This document shows positions 1-6,695 of a stretch of 11,718 nt of DNA, piece by piece. The DNA comes from an uncultured Anaerolineales bacterium. GTDB taxonomy: Bacteria > Chloroflexota > Anaerolineae > Anaerolineales > UBA11657. Both the position numbers and the translations under genes were made by a program. The notes under the pieces are model-generated. The model was not told the DNA's origin. It saw nothing but the letters and a program-made list of their open reading frames with translations, and ran no database searches. The DNA lies in the NCBI GenBank assembly GCA_913031335.1, contig CAJWGI010000015.1, forward strand, positions 1 through 11,718, in the 5' to 3' direction. The stretch's first letter is position 1. Each line of letters begins with the position of its first letter.

Positions 1-376
1 GGATTCGTGGGCGTTTCTGCAGCAGTCTGAGCCAGCAGCGATGTCGGCCGATTGGATGGGATGCCATTGTTACTGGGTCAGCGATGCGGACATGCTGCGC
101 CCCGGAGGTGGCCAGGTATACGCGGAATACCGCCGCCGCTACCCGGAGAAATTGCTTTTCATCACCGAGTTTTCCAACCCATCGAGCGAGACGTCGCCGA
201 GGGCAAAGGGACAGCAATATGTGGAATATTATCGTCGCCTGCGAGAGGTAACTGGGGTGGGAGCGGCGTTCTCGTTTGTGATTTCCGCTTCTGCCAATTT
301 CCCGCACGAGATCTGGCGCAGCGAGGATGGGCGCGCCTCAGAAATAGCAACTCTGGTGGGGCGGCGCGCTTTCTAA
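1..376 (+). CDS. Glycoside hydrolase-like protein, C-terminal fragment (clan GH-A TIM-barrel type)
   Basis: This is the 3' end of a gene that starts before the window; the frame opens at base 2 and gives 124 residues before a TAA stop. The fragment looks like the last strands of a GH-A TIM-barrel hydrolase (cellulase/GH5- or GH39-like). A histidine/tyrosine-containing segment (GCHCYW, residues 20-25) is followed by a strand ending in a glutamate (LLFITEFSNP, E56 of the fragment), where these families place the catalytic nucleophile. A further strand ends in a small-residue run (FSFVISAS) and leads to EIWR near the end. The acid/base glutamate would lie upstream and cannot be checked. It would cleave or bind a glycan, probably outside the cell, but substrate and family number cannot be given. 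It converges on the glycosyltransferase gene with 13 bases between the stops and no clear terminator. Confidence 0.6.
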   Translation, partial: DSWAFLQQSEPAAMSADWMGCHCYWVSDADMLRPGGGQVYAEYRRRYPEKLLFITEFSNPSSETSPRAKGQQYVEYYRRLREVTGVGAAFSFVISASANFPHEIWRSEDGRASEIATLVGRRAF

Positions 377-389
377 GGCGCGGCTCTGA

Positions 390-1982
390 TTATTCCTTGT
401 TGACGACGAACAATTCGAACATGGGTATGCCGCTGCGCTTGCGCACGACGCCGATTTTCTGTAGCGCGTAACCGCCGTTAGCGGCGATTTCGGTGAACTC
501 GGTGCGCCGCTGGAAAATCGTCTCCTCCGGCGTGTGGAGCACGAACACGGTCCCCGGCTGCTGGAAAAAGGGTTGCAACCGGGCCCCAAAACCGGCATCC
601 GCCGTGTGCCCGTAGCCGAACACCTCCCCGGGCATGATGCGCTCGGCGGTGAGATAGCGCACTTGCGGGGCAATGCCCCAATCGAGGGCGACCGTGTGGG
701 TGGGATGCAGGCTTTGCAGCCGCTCGGCTAGCGCGTAAATCGCGGCGCTGTGCGGGCCTTCGCCGCCGCCTTTTGCCAGCGCCCGGTGCATATGCATGTC
801 AGCGGTCACGTCGCCGCTCACCAGCGCAGTCAATCCCAGCACGATGGCGATGAGCGCGGCGCTGTGCTGCCGCGTTAGATGGGCGGCCGCCGCCGTGCCG
901 ACCGCGACCACAGTCGTCCACAACGGTGTGAAGAGCGCCAGATGATGCGGGAAGAGCCCGGCCGGAGTGGGCGTTAACGGCACCAGCAGCATGCCTGTGG
1001 CCGGCAGTAGCACCAGGGCCAGCCCGCGCTGAGCGTGCGCAGCCCGGCGCGTCGCTTGCGCCACAATAGCGAGCGCGGCGAGGCCAAAAGCCCAAAGCCA
1101 GAGCGGGTTGCCCGGCGAACTTCCCAGGTACCAAAAGTGGTTCTGCGCGGTCAGTATGGCAGCGAAGTGGTCCAGCCGCCCCCAGAGCTGACCCCAGCCG
1201 GCTGCGCCGGTGGAAAACATTTCTCCGGCGAGCGTGAGCGCGACGCCTCGACTGAGCGCATGAAATGCTAGCAGCGGCGTGACGCCAACGGCAAACCCCC
1301 CGGCGGCCGCCAGAGTGGATGCAAGGGTGGGGCGGCGGGGCCAGGCGGGGGCTCGGGCGCGTATCAGATGGGTCAGATTCAGCAGCAGCGCAGCGCCCGC
1401 CATTCCGCCAAGAATCCAGACGAACACGATTTTCGAATAAACGCCGGCCCCGGCCAGTAGGCCTGCGGCCAGCGCCGTGCGCGCGTTGCCGTGTTTACAC
1501 CATCGCGCTGCAGCCCATAGCAACGCCATGGCGAGTGCCAGAGTCACTGAGGCGACCAGCGTGCCCTGTCGGCTCCAGAAGATGAACGAGGGATGCACAG
1601 CCAACAGAATGGTCGAGAGAAGCGCCACGGGGTTGCCCCAACCGGAACGGGTGAAGCCGAAGGTGAGCAGCAAGGTGATCGCGCCGATCAGCAGCGCGGG
1701 CAGGCGCACGCTGAAGGTGCTGGGCCCGAACGCTGCTATGAAAGGCACGCTGATGTAAACGTGCAGTGCGCCGATGTAATCTTGCACCATGAGCGGAAAG
1801 TGGCGCGGGCCAATGCCGACGTTCCGAAACGCGGATACCGGCGCGCCACTGGCAATTTGCAGCGCGGGCAGGCCGGCTTCTTGCGCCTCGTCGTTGTGCA
1901 GACCGGGTAAATCAAGCTGCTGCCCCGCCAGAGAGAAATATGCGCCCATAATCAGAGCGAGCGCGAAAACAGTTTTCTTCAT
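390..1982 (-). CDS. Membrane glycosyltransferase, family 39 (PMT/ArnT-like)
   Basis: A 530-residue polytopic membrane protein of the dolichyl/undecaprenyl-phosphate-sugar dependent GT-C class. The layout fits: a first membrane segment (about residues 4-20), then an outward loop with an acidic pair in HNDEAQE (D31, E32), where GT39 and ArnT enzymes keep their catalytic aspartate. Next come a segment like those of the family (YIGALHVY, 69-76; FSVRLPALLIG, 90-100) and a run of about ten more hydrophobic helices. From about residue 395 there is a soluble C-terminal domain of about 135 residues. Such enzymes move a sugar from a lipid carrier to a protein, lipid or polymer on the outer face of the membrane; the acceptor is unknown. 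It lies 70 bases downstream of the FecR-like gene on the same strand and is probably co-transcribed with it. No strong Shine-Dalgarno is seen before the ATG. The membrane GT-C class is well supported, the exact subfamily less so. Confidence 0.8.
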   Translation of the reverse strand: MKKTVFALALIMGAYFSLAGQQLDLPGLHNDEAQEAGLPALQIASGAPVSAFRNVGIGPRHFPLMVQDYIGALHVYISVPFIAAFGPSTFSVRLPALLIGAITLLLTFGFTRSGWGNPVALLSTILLAVHPSFIFWSRQGTLVASVTLALAMALLWAAARWCKHGNARTALAAGLLAGAGVYSKIVFVWILGGMAGAALLLNLTHLIRARAPAWPRRPTLASTLAAAGGFAVGVTPLLAFHALSRGVALTLAGEMFSTGAAGWGQLWGRLDHFAAILTAQNHFWYLGSSPGNPLWLWAFGLAALAIVAQATRRAAHAQRGLALVLLPATGMLLVPLTPTPAGLFPHHLALFTPLWTTVVAVGTAAAAHLTRQHSAALIAIVLGLTALVSGDVTADMHMHRALAKGGGEGPHSAAIYALAERLQSLHPTHTVALDWGIAPQVRYLTAERIMPGEVFGYGHTADAGFGARLQPFFQQPGTVFVLHTPEETIFQRRTEFTEIAANGGYALQKIGVVRKRSGIPMFELFVVNKE

Positions 1983-2052
1983 TGGGATTGGGCGAGCGCG
2001 AGCGGGATAGGTTTTGGGTCGGTCACCGCGTGTGCCGGTGGGGCGGGTTTAA

Positions 2053-3303
2053 TCACTCCACTGCCTGCAGCTCCACCTCGGTGAGGTAACTCTCGAAGTT
2101 GTGCCCGGAAGCGTAGAACGAGATTGCATTGATGATGGCGGGCGGGCTGCCGGCGTCGTCGAACAGGTTCATTAGATTGGGCGAATCATAAAGATACCAG
2201 CGGCCAAGAGGAATCTCTAGATGATTGCCGGTCGGGGGCCCACAGGTGACGCAGCGCGTCGGAATGGAGCCGCTGTCGCTACCGAGATAAAAGAAGCCCT
2301 TCAGCCATTCGTGCCCGTTTCCGGCCGCGTCTTGATACTCCAGCCGTACCATCAGCGGGCACTCTGAACCGAGCGACCCGCAGTTGCGCAGGTTCTGGAA
2401 AGCCAGCCAGGTGGCCAAGTGCAGCCGCAATTCCTGATAATCGCGCACGTCCAGACCGAGCTCCTGGCGGACGCCCACCTCCGCCCAGTTCATTCCACGG
2501 CGGTTGAAATGGAGCGCGGCGCGGCCCTGCTGCACTTTGACCTCCACCGCGCCCGCTGATTCATCCGCATCCTGACGGTTCTGGAAAGTCGTCCACCCGT
2601 CGGTCAGCGGCGCGAAAAAACTTCCGTTTTCGACAAGGTTGCGTTCTCCGCGCAAAACGCCGGCGGGTGCGCTGCCTGTGCTGACGGTGGTGCGTTCGTC
2701 GCGCGTCAGCAGAGTGCTTTTTCCCTGCGCTGATACGGTCGCTACGCCGGTGCGCACGGAAACCAGCGACTCATTCGCGCGCACTTCTACCGAGTAGCTT
2801 CCCGGCCGCTCAAGTGTTATCTCGGCCTGCGGCGTGTGCACTGTCATGGCCACCGGCCGATCCACACCCAGCGCCACCGAAGCCCGCAAACGACCGCGCG
2901 ATAGCATCACGGCAATGCGGTGCGGCCTTTCGCTGAACTGAAAGCGTGGGGTATTCAGCTCCAGCAATGTGGCCTCAGTGTCGCCATAAAGCTGCAAGGT
3001 GCCGAGTATGCTGTGGTTGTTTGGCGAGGCGAATGATAGGGCGGCACGCGATGCGTTTTCGGTTTCGAAGTGTGCGCCGGGAGACAGATTCTCCATTGCG
3101 CTAAACAGGGCTTCGGGCACGCCGACGCTGGGCCGAGTGACGTACACGCTGCCGGCGGCAAGCGCGATGTTGGCGTGCTGCTTGCGTGTACTGTTGACCA
3201 GCAGTGCGCGCGCGCCGAAAGGCAGCGTCACGGCCAACGTGAGGAACAGTGCAAATGCAACTATTAGCACTGTCCAAGCTAGGCGCTGGGGGTTAATTTG
3301 CAT
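2053..3303 (-). CDS. Membrane-anchored FecR-like protein with C-terminal jelly-roll-like domain
   Basis: A 416-residue protein with one N-terminal membrane segment (about residues 9-35) and the rest predicted outside. Residues about 45-215 are beta-rich and resemble a FecR-type domain: the part around VHTPQAEITLERPGSY (155-170), then SVRTGVATVSAQG and a TLLTRDERTTV strand, follows the FecR pattern seen in many envelope proteins that are not iron regulators. From about 222 (NLVENGSF) a second beta-rich domain begins like the carbohydrate-binding or discoidin-like jelly rolls of secreted enzymes, and it runs to the C-terminus. It holds four cysteines (C308, C315, C351, C354), all in loops, which could form disulfides or bind a metal. 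There is no sigma factor gene beside it, so a role as a classical FecR anti-sigma regulator is unlikely. The neighbouring GT39 enzyme suggests an envelope glycan role. The ATG at 3303 has no good ribosome binding site. Confidence 0.65.
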   Translation of the reverse strand: MQINPQRLAWTVLIVAFALFLTLAVTLPFGARALLVNSTRKQHANIALAAGSVYVTRPSVGVPEALFSAMENLSPGAHFETENASRAALSFASPNNHSILGTLQLYGDTEATLLELNTPRFQFSERPHRIAVMLSRGRLRASVALGVDRPVAMTVHTPQAEITLERPGSYSVEVRANESLVSVRTGVATVSAQGKSTLLTRDERTTVSTGSAPAGVLRGERNLVENGSFFAPLTDGWTTFQNRQDADESAGAVEVKVQQGRAALHFNRRGMNWAEVGVRQELGLDVRDYQELRLHLATWLAFQNLRNCGSLGSECPLMVRLEYQDAAGNGHEWLKGFFYLGSDSGSIPTRCVTCGPPTGNHLEIPLGRWYLYDSPNLMNLFDDAGSPPAIINAISFYASGHNFESYLTEVELQAVE

Positions 3304-3410
3304 GGAGGACGAAGGTTTTCCGGTGACTCGGTGGCAATGGCAGCGGCCCCGGGTCCGGCCGGAGGTGGCCGTTACGCTCTCAGGCCGCGTGCGCGCACCG
3401 CTGATGTTGC
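3304..3410 (-). other. Long 5' leader of the FecR-like gene
   Basis: If the promoter near 3420 is used, this stretch is untranslated leader. It is GC-rich. It contains one short inverted repeat, CGGCC/GGCCG with a six-base loop (3356-3371), and no recognisable riboswitch. A GTG-started reading frame of only 8 codons exists just after the expected start of transcription, but it has nothing to support it. No Shine-Dalgarno lies just upstream of the FecR-like ATG. Confidence 0.3.
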
Positions 3411-3416
3411 GGGCGG

Positions 3417-3448
3417 ATTATACCAGAATCCCTGTCACGTGCGGTCAA
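3417..3448 (-). promoter_or_regulatory. Probable extended -10 promoter for the FecR-like/GT39 genes
   Basis: On the minus strand a perfect TATAAT (3417-3422) is preceded directly by TGG, giving the extended -10 form TGnTATAAT. A TTGACC box (3443-3448, five of six to consensus) lies 20 bases upstream. That spacer is longer than the usual 16-18, but an extended -10 makes a -35 less necessary. Transcription would begin near 3410 and leave an mRNA leader of about 107 bases before the ATG at 3303. The promoter sits in the gap after the AEC transporter stop, so it would give the FecR-like and glycosyltransferase genes their own transcription. Confidence 0.6.
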
Positions 3449-3466
3449 CCCCGGCTACGGGCGCGC

Positions 3467-4378
3467 TCAACCCTGCAAGAGAGCGATGAGCGGTGTCAGC
3501 GTGAACGGGCTAATGAGGGTGGTGAAGACCACCGCCTCGGTCACCAGCATCGGCTCGAGGTCGTACTCCAGTGCCAGCACGGTGACGATTACCGCGCTGG
3601 GCATGGCTGCCTCGATGATGCCCGCCCGCCGGGCAGGGCCGGTCAAATGGTAAAGGCTGGCGAGCCCAAACGCAACCACCGGCATTACCAGCATCCGCAA
3701 CGCCGCTGCCAACCCCACCCAGCGCCACTGCAGCGAGCGGGGAGCCTGAGCAATTTGCATGCCGAGGATGAGCAGCATCACCGGGATGGCAGCCCCTCCG
3801 AGTAAATCCGCCGGCCTTTGCACCCACTCCGGGGCATCCCATCCTTGCCAGCGCATCATGCCGGCCAGCGCGAGCGCGTACAGAGCCGGTACTTTCAGCA
3901 CAGACTTAAGTGCGCTCCCGGCGCCGACTCTTCCGCTTGAAGCCACGAATACCCCCAGGCTGTACACGCCGAGGGTGCTGACTACGTAGTACACCACGGC
4001 GCGCGCCGCCGCGCCCTCGCCAAACGCGAAAAGATTAAGCGACAGCCCGTAGTTTCCGCCGTTGACGAACATGCACGTGAGCATAAGGGCCGCCACCATA
4101 CTGCGCCGCAGCCGCAGCATGCGTCCGACGACCCACGCCAGTGCGCCGGCCACCAGAACGGTCGTGGCCGTAAAGCCCGCCAGCCGCCAGAACTCAGAGG
4201 CGGGCAGCGCGTTGGCGCTCAGGCTGGAGAAGACCAGACAGGGGCTGAGAATGTAGAAGGCGATGCGCGCGAGCGACCGGATTTCGGGGCGGAAAACGCG
4301 CCAGAACATCGCGCCAAGGCCGGCGGCCAGAAAAATCGGCAGAATGTGGTCGCGCAGAATCTGGAAGAGAAGCTGCAT
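3467..4378 (-). CDS. AEC family transporter (auxin efflux carrier-like permease)
   Basis: A 303-residue integral membrane protein of the AEC/Mem_trans family, a secondary carrier class that in bacteria moves malate, malonate and other small organic anions; the substrate here is not evident. About ten hydrophobic helices are spread over the whole length in two halves of five. Family hallmarks visible are NGGNYG (106-111) in the first half, the counterpart of the NxGN motif of bacterial AEC proteins, then LGMQIA (205-210) and EAAMPSAV (256-263) in the second half. The length is typical (about 300). The start codon follows the stop of the upstream rseP-like gene directly (TAA then ATG), so translation is probably coupled and both share a promoter. 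No independent promoter or Shine-Dalgarno is seen. The stop is followed by a gap of about 163 bases that carries the promoter of the next gene. Confidence 0.88.
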   Translation of the reverse strand: MQLLFQILRDHILPIFLAAGLGAMFWRVFRPEIRSLARIAFYILSPCLVFSSLSANALPASEFWRLAGFTATTVLVAGALAWVVGRMLRLRRSMVAALMLTCMFVNGGNYGLSLNLFAFGEGAAARAVVYYVVSTLGVYSLGVFVASSGRVGAGSALKSVLKVPALYALALAGMMRWQGWDAPEWVQRPADLLGGAAIPVMLLILGMQIAQAPRSLQWRWVGLAAALRMLVMPVVAFGLASLYHLTGPARRAGIIEAAMPSAVIVTVLALEYDLEPMLVTEAVVFTTLISPFTLTPLIALLQG

Positions 4379-5434
4379 TTACTGCAAGAGTACCACCGGG
4401 TCCATGATGTCCTGAATGACCAGCATGGCCATCAAACCTAGCAGCATTGCCATGCCCACAAAGTGCACCAGGCCCTCTTTTTCCGGCGCAATGCGTTTTC
4501 CGCGCACCTTTTCCAGAAGCACGAAGAGAATGCGTCCGCCGTCCAGAGCGGGCAGCGGGAGCAGGTTGGTCACGGCCAGCGCTAGGCTGACGAATGCTAG
4601 CAGCTGTAGCACCGGGAACAATGCCCCAAGCTGCACGGCAACATCCACCGCCTGATCGTTGATGGCTTTAAGTCCGACCGGGCTGACCAGCCGCACCTCG
4701 CTGGGTTGAATCTGTCGGGTGATTAGCCGGGCGGGGAGCAGCACAATCTCGCGCACTTGATAAGCCGTCTCTTGCAGAGCGCGTGCGGCTGCACGCAGCA
4801 GCGGATAACTGGTGATTTCCCATGAAAGCGCGACGCCGATGGGACCCTGCGGCTCAGGCCACTCGGTGCGCGGCACCACGCTTACTTCCCGCGTCGCGCC
4901 CTGGCGCTCAATCTCGAGCAGCACGGGCTTTCCCAAATTAGCATAGGTGATATCAGCCAGCTGCAACGGCAGGTGAATGGCCTCGCCATTGGCGCTGAGA
5001 ACAATGTCACCTGTTCGCAGGCCGACGCCCTCCGCTGGAGAATAGGGCGCGACTTCCAGAATGGCGACGCGATCCGGCCATCCGGTGGCGAAACCTGCGG
5101 TCAGCACCAGCAAAGCAAGAAGCATGTTTGCGCCCGAGCCGGCCACCAGCACTGCCGCGCGCCGCCACGGGGTCGCGGCGGCCAGCCCGCCCTCGATGGA
5201 AGGGTCATCTTCACCCAGAGGGCGCACGAACCCACCGAACGGAATAGCGTTCAGCGTGAAATCGGTGCCGCACCAGCGGCCGAGTTTCAGCAACCGGGGC
5301 GGAAAACCGAGACCGAATTCCTTGACCTTAATCCCCAGCCGCAGCGCAACGAGGAAATGCCCGAGCTCGTGGAAGAAAATCAGCCCACCCAGCACCAGCG
5401 CGAAGATGAGCAGATTGCGCAAGCCTTCAAACAT
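4379..5434 (-). CDS. rseP: RseP-like site-2 intramembrane zinc metalloprotease (M50)
   Basis: A 351-residue M50B (site-2 protease) enzyme that cuts transmembrane segments of regulatory proteins inside the membrane, classically anti-sigma factors. The zinc site HELGH is at residues 22-26 in the first helix, and the third ligand sits in the LPALDGGR motif (294-301, D298) near the C-terminus. The conserved GSGANMLLAL segment (99-108) marks the second core helix. One PDZ domain lies at about 122-190 (GVGLRTGDIVLSANG at its centre); E. coli RseP has two, but single-PDZ forms are common outside Proteobacteria. Helices are at about 5-28, 93-115, 275-295 and 325-345. The usual dxr, uppS and cdsA neighbours are absent; instead an AEC transporter gene abuts it downstream. 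A TATAAT lies six bases before the ATG, so the message is probably leaderless. Confidence 0.92.
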   Translation of the reverse strand: MFEGLRNLLIFALVLGGLIFFHELGHFLVALRLGIKVKEFGLGFPPRLLKLGRWCGTDFTLNAIPFGGFVRPLGEDDPSIEGGLAAATPWRRAAVLVAGSGANMLLALLVLTAGFATGWPDRVAILEVAPYSPAEGVGLRTGDIVLSANGEAIHLPLQLADITYANLGKPVLLEIERQGATREVSVVPRTEWPEPQGPIGVALSWEITSYPLLRAAARALQETAYQVREIVLLPARLITRQIQPSEVRLVSPVGLKAINDQAVDVAVQLGALFPVLQLLAFVSLALAVTNLLPLPALDGGRILFVLLEKVRGKRIAPEKEGLVHFVGMAMLLGLMAMLVIQDIMDPVVLLQ

Positions 5435-5440
5435 AACTCG

Positions 5441-5446
5441 ATTATA
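5441..5446 (-). promoter_or_regulatory. -10 box of a probable leaderless rseP promoter
   Basis: A perfect TATAAT on the minus strand, separated from the rseP ATG (5432-5434) by only six bases (CGAGTT read on the minus strand). Transcription normally begins about 6-8 bases past a -10 box, so the mRNA would start at or next to the A of the ATG, with no room for a ribosome binding site. No good -35 is seen at 16-18 bases spacing, which lowers confidence in strength but not in position. Confidence 0.55.
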
Positions 5447-5500
5447 CCTGCTTCACGCGCATAACGCCGCATTGCGCGCGTTGCACGCACGCCAATATTG

Positions 5501-5506
5501 TATAAT
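5501..5506 (+). promoter_or_regulatory. -10 box of the ABC importer operon
   Basis: A perfect TATAAT 39 bases before the ATG at 5546. The nearest -35-like word, TTGCAC at 5481-5486, is only 14 bases away, so the -35 is weak or poorly spaced and activation by a regulator is possible. A TTG codon at 5498 in the same frame as the permease overlaps this box and would lie upstream of the transcript start, which argues for the ATG at 5546 as the true start. Confidence 0.5.
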
Positions 5507-5537
5507 TCTGCCGCTTTCCTGAGAGGGGTTTCGGCGC

Positions 5538-5542
5538 AAGGA
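5538..5542 (+). promoter_or_regulatory. Ribosome binding site deciding the first permease start
   Basis: AAGGA lies three bases before the ATG at 5546. The spacing is a little short but acceptable. It supports this ATG over the in-frame TTG at 5498, which overlaps the -10 box and has no such site. Confidence 0.5.
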
Positions 5543-5545
5543 AAA

Positions 5546-6691
5546 ATGCACCGTCTGACCAACATATTCGCAGGGCGCGTCGGCGCGGGCGCCATCGCCC
5601 GGACCGTCATGATTCCGCTGCTGGCGGTTTTCACCGCAATTGTGGTCGGTTCCGTTTTTATGCTGCTGAATGATTATGATCCTCTTGCGGCATATGGCGG
5701 GTTGCTCGATGGCGCGCTCGGGAGCAAACGCGCAATTGCGCGCACAATATTAAATTCGGTTCCCTTTGTGTTCGGCGGCCTTTCGGTCGCGTTCGCGTTT
5801 AAAGGCGGCTTGTTCAATATCGGTGGAGAGGGGCAGCTCTTCATGGGCGCTGTGGCGGCTGCATGGGTCGGGGTGGCTGGCGCCGGTCTGCCGTCGTGGC
5901 TGCACATTTTCATCTCGCTGCTGGCTGGTTTTGTGGCGGGCGCAATCTGGGGCGGCATCCCCGGCACGTTGAAGGCATTCACCGGGGCGCATGAAGTTAT
6001 CACTACCATCATGTTTAACTTTATTGGCATCGTCTTCGCGGGCTGGCTGGTTTCCAAAGGCGGGCAGGGACAGAAACCGGGACCGCTGGTGGACCCCGAC
6101 CCGTTGAACATCGTGCCGCGCACTGCCGACATCGCCGAAAGCGCCCGGCTGCCGCTGCTGGAATGGGGCCGTGAACCCATGCATCTGGGCATTGTTCTGG
6201 CGATAGTGGCCGCGATTGTCATCTGGTGGTTGGTCTGGAAAACGCCGTTTGGTTTCGGCCTGCGCATGGTTGGCCTTAACCCATCCGCGGCGCGCTATGC
6301 GGGTGTGAATGTGGCGGGCAACACCATTCTTACCATGGCCATTGCCGGCGGGCTGGCCGGGCTGGCGGGGACGGTGGAGACGCTGGGGCGCAATTATTAT
6401 TTCGCACCTAATTTCAATGTCGGTTACGGTTTCGATAGCATCGCCATTGCGCTGCTCGGCCGCAATCATCCCGTCGGGGTAGTGCTTTCTGCGCTGCTTT
6501 TCGGCGTGATGGACGCGGGCAGCACGCGCATGCAGTTGCGCGCGCATGTGCCCAGCGAAATCATCAAAGTGGTGCAGGCGCTTATCCTTGCGTTTGTGGC
6601 CGCCAACGAGATTATCCGCTACATTTATCGCATTCGGCGCGAGCGCGAGGAAGCGGCCGTTCCTCTCAGCGCCGGCTGGGGAAAACGCTAA
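5546..6691 (+). CDS. ABC transporter permease, BMP/nucleoside (NupP/YufP-like) type
   Basis: A 381-residue inner-membrane permease of the BPD_transp_2 family, one of two that form the channel of nucleoside or simple-sugar importers. Clear family motifs are GGLFNIGGEGQL (87-98), the AHEVITTIMFNFI stretch (148-160) and YGFDSIAIALLGRN (294-307), the last near the interface with the ATPase. About ten membrane helices are spread over the length, with a loop of about 45 residues (170-214) between halves. The closest known types are the YufP/NupP-like purine nucleoside permeases of BmpA-family systems. It is first in an operon: stop at 6691, next gene starting five bases later. I chose the ATG at 5546 because a promoter and AAGGA sit just upstream and the family motifs all lie after it. 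No substrate-binding lipoprotein gene is present upstream, where BMP systems often have one. Confidence 0.9.
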   Translation: MHRLTNIFAGRVGAGAIARTVMIPLLAVFTAIVVGSVFMLLNDYDPLAAYGGLLDGALGSKRAIARTILNSVPFVFGGLSVAFAFKGGLFNIGGEGQLFMGAVAAAWVGVAGAGLPSWLHIFISLLAGFVAGAIWGGIPGTLKAFTGAHEVITTIMFNFIGIVFAGWLVSKGGQGQKPGPLVDPDPLNIVPRTADIAESARLPLLEWGREPMHLGIVLAIVAAIVIWWLVWKTPFGFGLRMVGLNPSAARYAGVNVAGNTILTMAIAGGLAGLAGTVETLGRNYYFAPNFNVGYGFDSIAIALLGRNHPVGVVLSALLFGVMDAGSTRMQLRAHVPSEIIKVVQALILAFVAANEIIRYIYRIRREREEAAVPLSAGWGKR

Positions 6692-6695
6692 GAAT

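Larger units (their letters stand above)
5435..5545. promoter_or_regulatory. Divergent intergenic control region between rseP and the ABC operon
   Basis: This 111-base gap separates two divergent units and contains a TATAAT box for each direction (5441-5446 minus, 5501-5506 plus), 54 bases apart. Between them are short inverted repeats that could bind a regulator: GCGCA...TGCGC with an 11-base spacer from about 5457, and GCGT-TGC-ACGC (5478-5488), plus the palindrome CAATATTG at 5493-5500 just in front of the plus-strand -10. Neither repeat is long enough to name a regulator. Confidence 0.4.

Noticed and set aside
3298..3315. GGAGG and GAAGG near 3304-3314 looking like a Shine-Dalgarno
   Set aside because: They are on the plus strand, opposite to the FecR-like gene, and do not precede a supported plus-strand start.
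2999..3805. Plus-strand open frame spanning the FecR-like start and the AEC gene end
   Set aside because: It is antisense to two genes and to the minus-strand promoter, and its product shows no family pattern.
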